In this document: one piece after another, positions 61,196 through 63,558 of the stretch
Numbering within the stretch: position 1 is the first letter of the stretch
Layout: every line of letters begins with the position of its first letter
DNA from: an uncultured delta proteobacterium
GTDB taxonomy: Bacteria; Myxococcota_A; Polyangia; Polyangiales; Polyangiaceae
NCBI GenBank assembly: GCA_903892415.1
Contig: CAITIQ010000333.1
Coordinates: 1-63,558, forward strand
Direction of reading: 5' to 3'
Length of the DNA: 63,558 nt
Made by a program: the position numbers and the translations under genes
Notes under the pieces: model-generated
Told to the model about the DNA's origin: nothing
Database searches by the model: none
Seen by the model: only the letters and a program-made list of their open reading frames with translations

Positions 61196-63558
61196 CCGAC
61201 CACCTCACCAGCCGCTGAGATCCGGAACCCCGATCGAGCTGCGATCGTCTCGGCGGCGGCCAAGGCGGCTTCTCGCAAGGGCTGAGTGTTCCACCAACGA
61301 CGCTTGGCAGCTTGCAGCACGGCTTCCAACGCCTCTCGCGTCTTTGCGTTGGCCCCAAGTAGCTCGGCACAAAGTGCGCGCGTCTGCTCGAGCGAGTCAT
61401 CCACGAGCAGCCCGTGCTTCTGGACGATCTCCATGGCCAACTGCTCACCCTTCTGCGCATTCAGTGCATAGAGCGCGCTGAGAATCTCTCGCTTTTCAGT
61501 GTGCGCCATCAGATTGAACGAAGGGTCTTGGACGCGCTTAACCAGAAGCGGGAGCGCCGTTCGAACTTGATGGAAGGCCATTGCACGAAGCGCCGCCGAC
61601 CGAACTTCGGGGTTGGGGTTCTCGACAAGACGCCCCAGTTCTTCACGCTTCTGTTCCGGGGTCTGAGCCAAGAAGGCCGTTGCCTCACATTTGACGGTGG
61701 CATTCTGATGCGAGGCCAGGCGCCGGAGACAATCCCACGCCGCCTGCGTGTTGGCCGCAGCCAGCACCCGCAAGAGCGGCCGTGCACTCTCAACCGAGAG
61801 CCCCGGAATGCGGTCGGCGATCTCGCTCTCACGACCTGTCATCGCCTGCTGCAAGAACTGCAATAGAACGTTCTTCAGGTTTGGATGGTTCACTTCATCC
61901 AGCGCTGACACGACCGGCATGATGTGGTCGGCACCGAGCTCCGAGAGCACGAACTGCAAACGTTGAGCGACCCAATCGAGATCGGCTTGAGGGCGAGTCT
62001 GTGCTTGCCCCTGCAACACGGCTTGCTGGTTGGAGCGAACGGCCTCGACCAAGAGTAGCCTGAGCGTTTCTGGACCAAACAGCGAGCGGGTTAGCAGTGG
62101 GCCCACTGAGCGGGGATCCACTCCGTAGAAGCGATGGCGTGAGACGGCATTCTCAACGGCACGCCTCAGCGCATCGTACATGGGGAAAAGCACGTCAAAT
62201 CGTCGTGACAGCACCAAGTCGCGAGCGCTGGCATCGAGCGGGACGGCGACCAACTCGACGTCGCGTCGCTTGACCGTGTCGATGAGTGCCTCTGCTAGAA
62301 CCTCCACGAAGCGTTCACTCCAACGCTCGGGGCTCGTTTCCAGCTGCGCAGCAACGGCTTTCTTCGCCATTGGGTCAATGCCCAACACCTTGGTCGCCGC
62401 ACGCACAATCTCGACGTTCTGGAGGTCAACCTGCACGTTCATCGCCGCTGCTTCTGCACGGTTGACCCGCTCCTCGGAGGCTCGATTTGCTACCGACTCC
62501 AGCTGGTCGGACTCCTCGTAGAACGCCTCTCGGTCAGCGGCGTCACCCTCGGCAAACACGTTGATTGCTTCGTACTTGATGTTGTTGAGCTGGCGCTCCC
62601 ACAGCGCCGTTCCGAGGTCGTCCTCGGGCGTTAGGTCTCTCAGTGGATCAATCAGGAAGACTTCACAGAGCGCTCGAATCTCCTGATCCGTTACACCCGC
62701 CTGGATGCGAAAGTTGCGAATTCCGGCAGCGAAAAGGTTGTACGGCACAACGTCAAAAGGAGCTGTGGGTTCCCACACGGTCTGCTGGCGATGGACGAAG
62801 GAGTACGGCAGGAGGCCCCAGTACACGGACTTCGAGTCTTCCAAGATGGCGTCGTTGATCGCCTGGTGGGCAGCTCTCAATTTGTGATCTGCCTCTGGGT
62901 GCTGCCAACCGTACTGGCGCACTGTGGGCAACAGTCGCTCGATGCGACGGAAGAAGTCGACCAGCCGCAGGACCGCAGGGTCTTGATCGTTCGCTGCAGC
63001 CTCGACAACTTCCCGGGCGGGGGGCGGCCCGACGGTGGACACTTCCACCGGCGCAGCCGCGGGACCTACCGCTGGCGCGACGCCACGCGCTGCCGCGGCC
63101 TCGGGACGGTGCGCCGCAAGAATGCGCAGGCACTCCTCACGCATCGTCTTGGCGGTCTCGAAGCGATTGCGCGGATCCCAGGCGAGAGCCTTGTCCACGA
63201 GTGCGATCACTTCGACCGGCAAGTCTGGCGCGACGCGCGCGAGCGAAGGCGCCGGCTGGGTTGCAGCGAGAATGAACGCCTCATTGTCACTTCGCCCTTG
63301 ATGCAGGCGCTGACCACTCAGCACCGCGTACAGGGTTGCCCCGATCGAAAAAACGTCGGCTCGACCGTCGACGCCGTCGGTCAGACCCATGGCCTGCTCA
63401 GGAGCCATGAACGACGGAGTTCCGAGTGCGGTCCCTGCTCGGGTCTTGTCTCCGCCTGCCTCACGCATTCTAGCGACGCCGAAGTCGAGGAGCTTGGTAA
63501 CGCGCTCTTTGGTAACGAAGATGTTCGCCGGCTTGATGTCGCGGTGAACGATGCCAAC
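61192..63558 (-). CDS. Ser/Thr kinase with HEAT-repeat C-terminus, 5' part outside the window
   Basis: At least 788 residues are seen; the start lies beyond the window edge. The visible kinase lobe has HRDIKPAN and LLDFGVAR, then GTPSFMAPEQAM and YAVLSGQRLHQG. After about 150 residues of linker the long C-terminal region has helical repeats that look like HEAT units (EELGRLVENPNPEVRSAALR, LRRLASHQNATVKCEATAFL). No transmembrane segment is apparent, so it is likely cytoplasmic. Its TGA overlaps the ATG of the DnaJ/PATAN gene, so the two are made in fixed ratio, and the PATAN protein may be its substrate or scaffold (inferred). Confidence 0.9.
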   Translation of the reverse strand, partial: VGIVHRDIKPANIFVTKERVTKLLDFGVARMREAGGDKTRAGTALGTPSFMAPEQAMGLTDGVDGRADVFSIGATLYAVLSGQRLHQGRSDNEAFILAATQPAPSLARVAPDLPVEVIALVDKALAWDPRNRFETAKTMREECLRILAAHRPEAAAARGVAPAVGPAAAPVEVSTVGPPPAREVVEAAANDQDPAVLRLVDFFRRIERLLPTVRQYGWQHPEADHKLRAAHQAINDAILEDSKSVYWGLLPYSFVHRQQTVWEPTAPFDVVPYNLFAAGIRNFRIQAGVTDQEIRALCEVFLIDPLRDLTPEDDLGTALWERQLNNIKYEAINVFAEGDAADREAFYEESDQLESVANRASEERVNRAEAAAMNVQVDLQNVEIVRAATKVLGIDPMAKKAVAAQLETSPERWSERFVEVLAEALIDTVKRRDVELVAVPLDASARDLVLSRRFDVLFPMYDALRRAVENAVSRHRFYGVDPRSVGPLLTRSLFGPETLRLLLVEAVRSNQQAVLQGQAQTRPQADLDWVAQRLQFVLSELGADHIMPVVSALDEVNHPNLKNVLLQFLQQAMTGRESEIADRIPGLSVESARPLLRVLAAANTQAAWDCLRRLASHQNATVKCEATAFLAQTPEQKREELGRLVENPNPEVRSAALRAMAFHQVRTALPLLVKRVQDPSFNLMAHTEKREILSALYALNAQKGEQLAMEIVQKHGLLVDDSLEQTRALCAELLGANAKTREALEAVLQAAKRRWWNTQPLREAALAAAETIAARSGFRISAAGEVVG

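Noticed and set aside
60305..61285. Open frame of 326 codons opposite the DnaJ/PATAN gene
   Set aside because: The composition is typical of antisense shadow, and it crosses the kinase/DnaJ junction.

Overview
The window looks like chromosomal DNA from a high-GC member of the Myxococcota, probably a Polyangia-type myxobacterium. The basis is Hanks-type Ser/Thr kinases with PEGA, HEAT or DnaJ/PATAN (DUF4388) partners, many predicted lipoproteins with a Gly/Ser/Asn-rich spacer after the lipid-attachment Cys, MopE-like and choice-of-anchor proteins, a subtilase with a MYXO-CTERM-like tail, and GTG/TTG starts among the ATG starts. No taxonomic marker such as 16S rRNA is present. I see no integrase, transposase, CRISPR array, phage block or biosynthetic megasynthase, so this reads as ordinary chromosome rich in signalling and envelope genes.

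Layout. 1-6.1 kb: a beta-hydroxyacid dehydrogenase and a membrane protein on +, then a minus-strand operon of Ser/Thr kinase, PEGA protein and lipoprotein. 6.1-12.4 kb: a zinc-ribbon protein, an NDP-sugar epimerase, an FGE/SUMF1-type lipoprotein, sucCD with a strong terminator, a very small HDOD-like protein and ilvE. 12.4-12.8 kb holds no gene but a complex inverted and tandem repeat element between ilvE and a pirin gene. 12.8-20.3 kb: pirin lipoprotein, two UlaG/NAPE-PLD-like metallo-beta-lactamase-fold proteins, a membrane-protein gene that appears frameshifted, a DUF4397 lipoprotein, an HxlR regulator and a TVP38-type membrane protein. 20.3-29.3 kb: a FadR/GntR regulator in operon with a C45 acyltransferase-TPR protein, a divergent NlpC/P60-like lipoprotein, and an operon of DUF885 lipoprotein, exported repeat-type protein and orphan solute-binding-like protein.

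29.4-39.6 kb: an MCE (MlaD) protein with an unusual long C-terminal beta-rich domain, an M20 peptidase, ArfB ribosome rescue factor, a photoactive yellow protein (PYP) homologue with the chromophore Cys, a metzincin lipoprotein, and a minus operon of two exosortase-type alpha/beta hydrolases, an Old Yellow Enzyme and an L,D-transpeptidase. 39.8-45.2 kb: tRNA-Arg(CCG), a very large subtilase and a CotH-like lipoprotein. 45.2-56.3 kb: an octahaem cytochrome c with its small membrane partner, two thioesterases, HrpA, a MopE/choice-of-anchor L lipoprotein and a polysaccharide flippase. 56.3-63.6 kb: a 1642-residue PATAN/Q-rich/DnaJ protein translationally coupled to a Ser/Thr kinase-HEAT protein that runs off the window end.

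The strongest candidates for something unusual are the PYP homologue beside arfB, the MCE-barrel fusion, the nested repeat element at 12.5-12.8 kb, and the kinase/J-domain/PATAN pair with its in-frame minisatellite.
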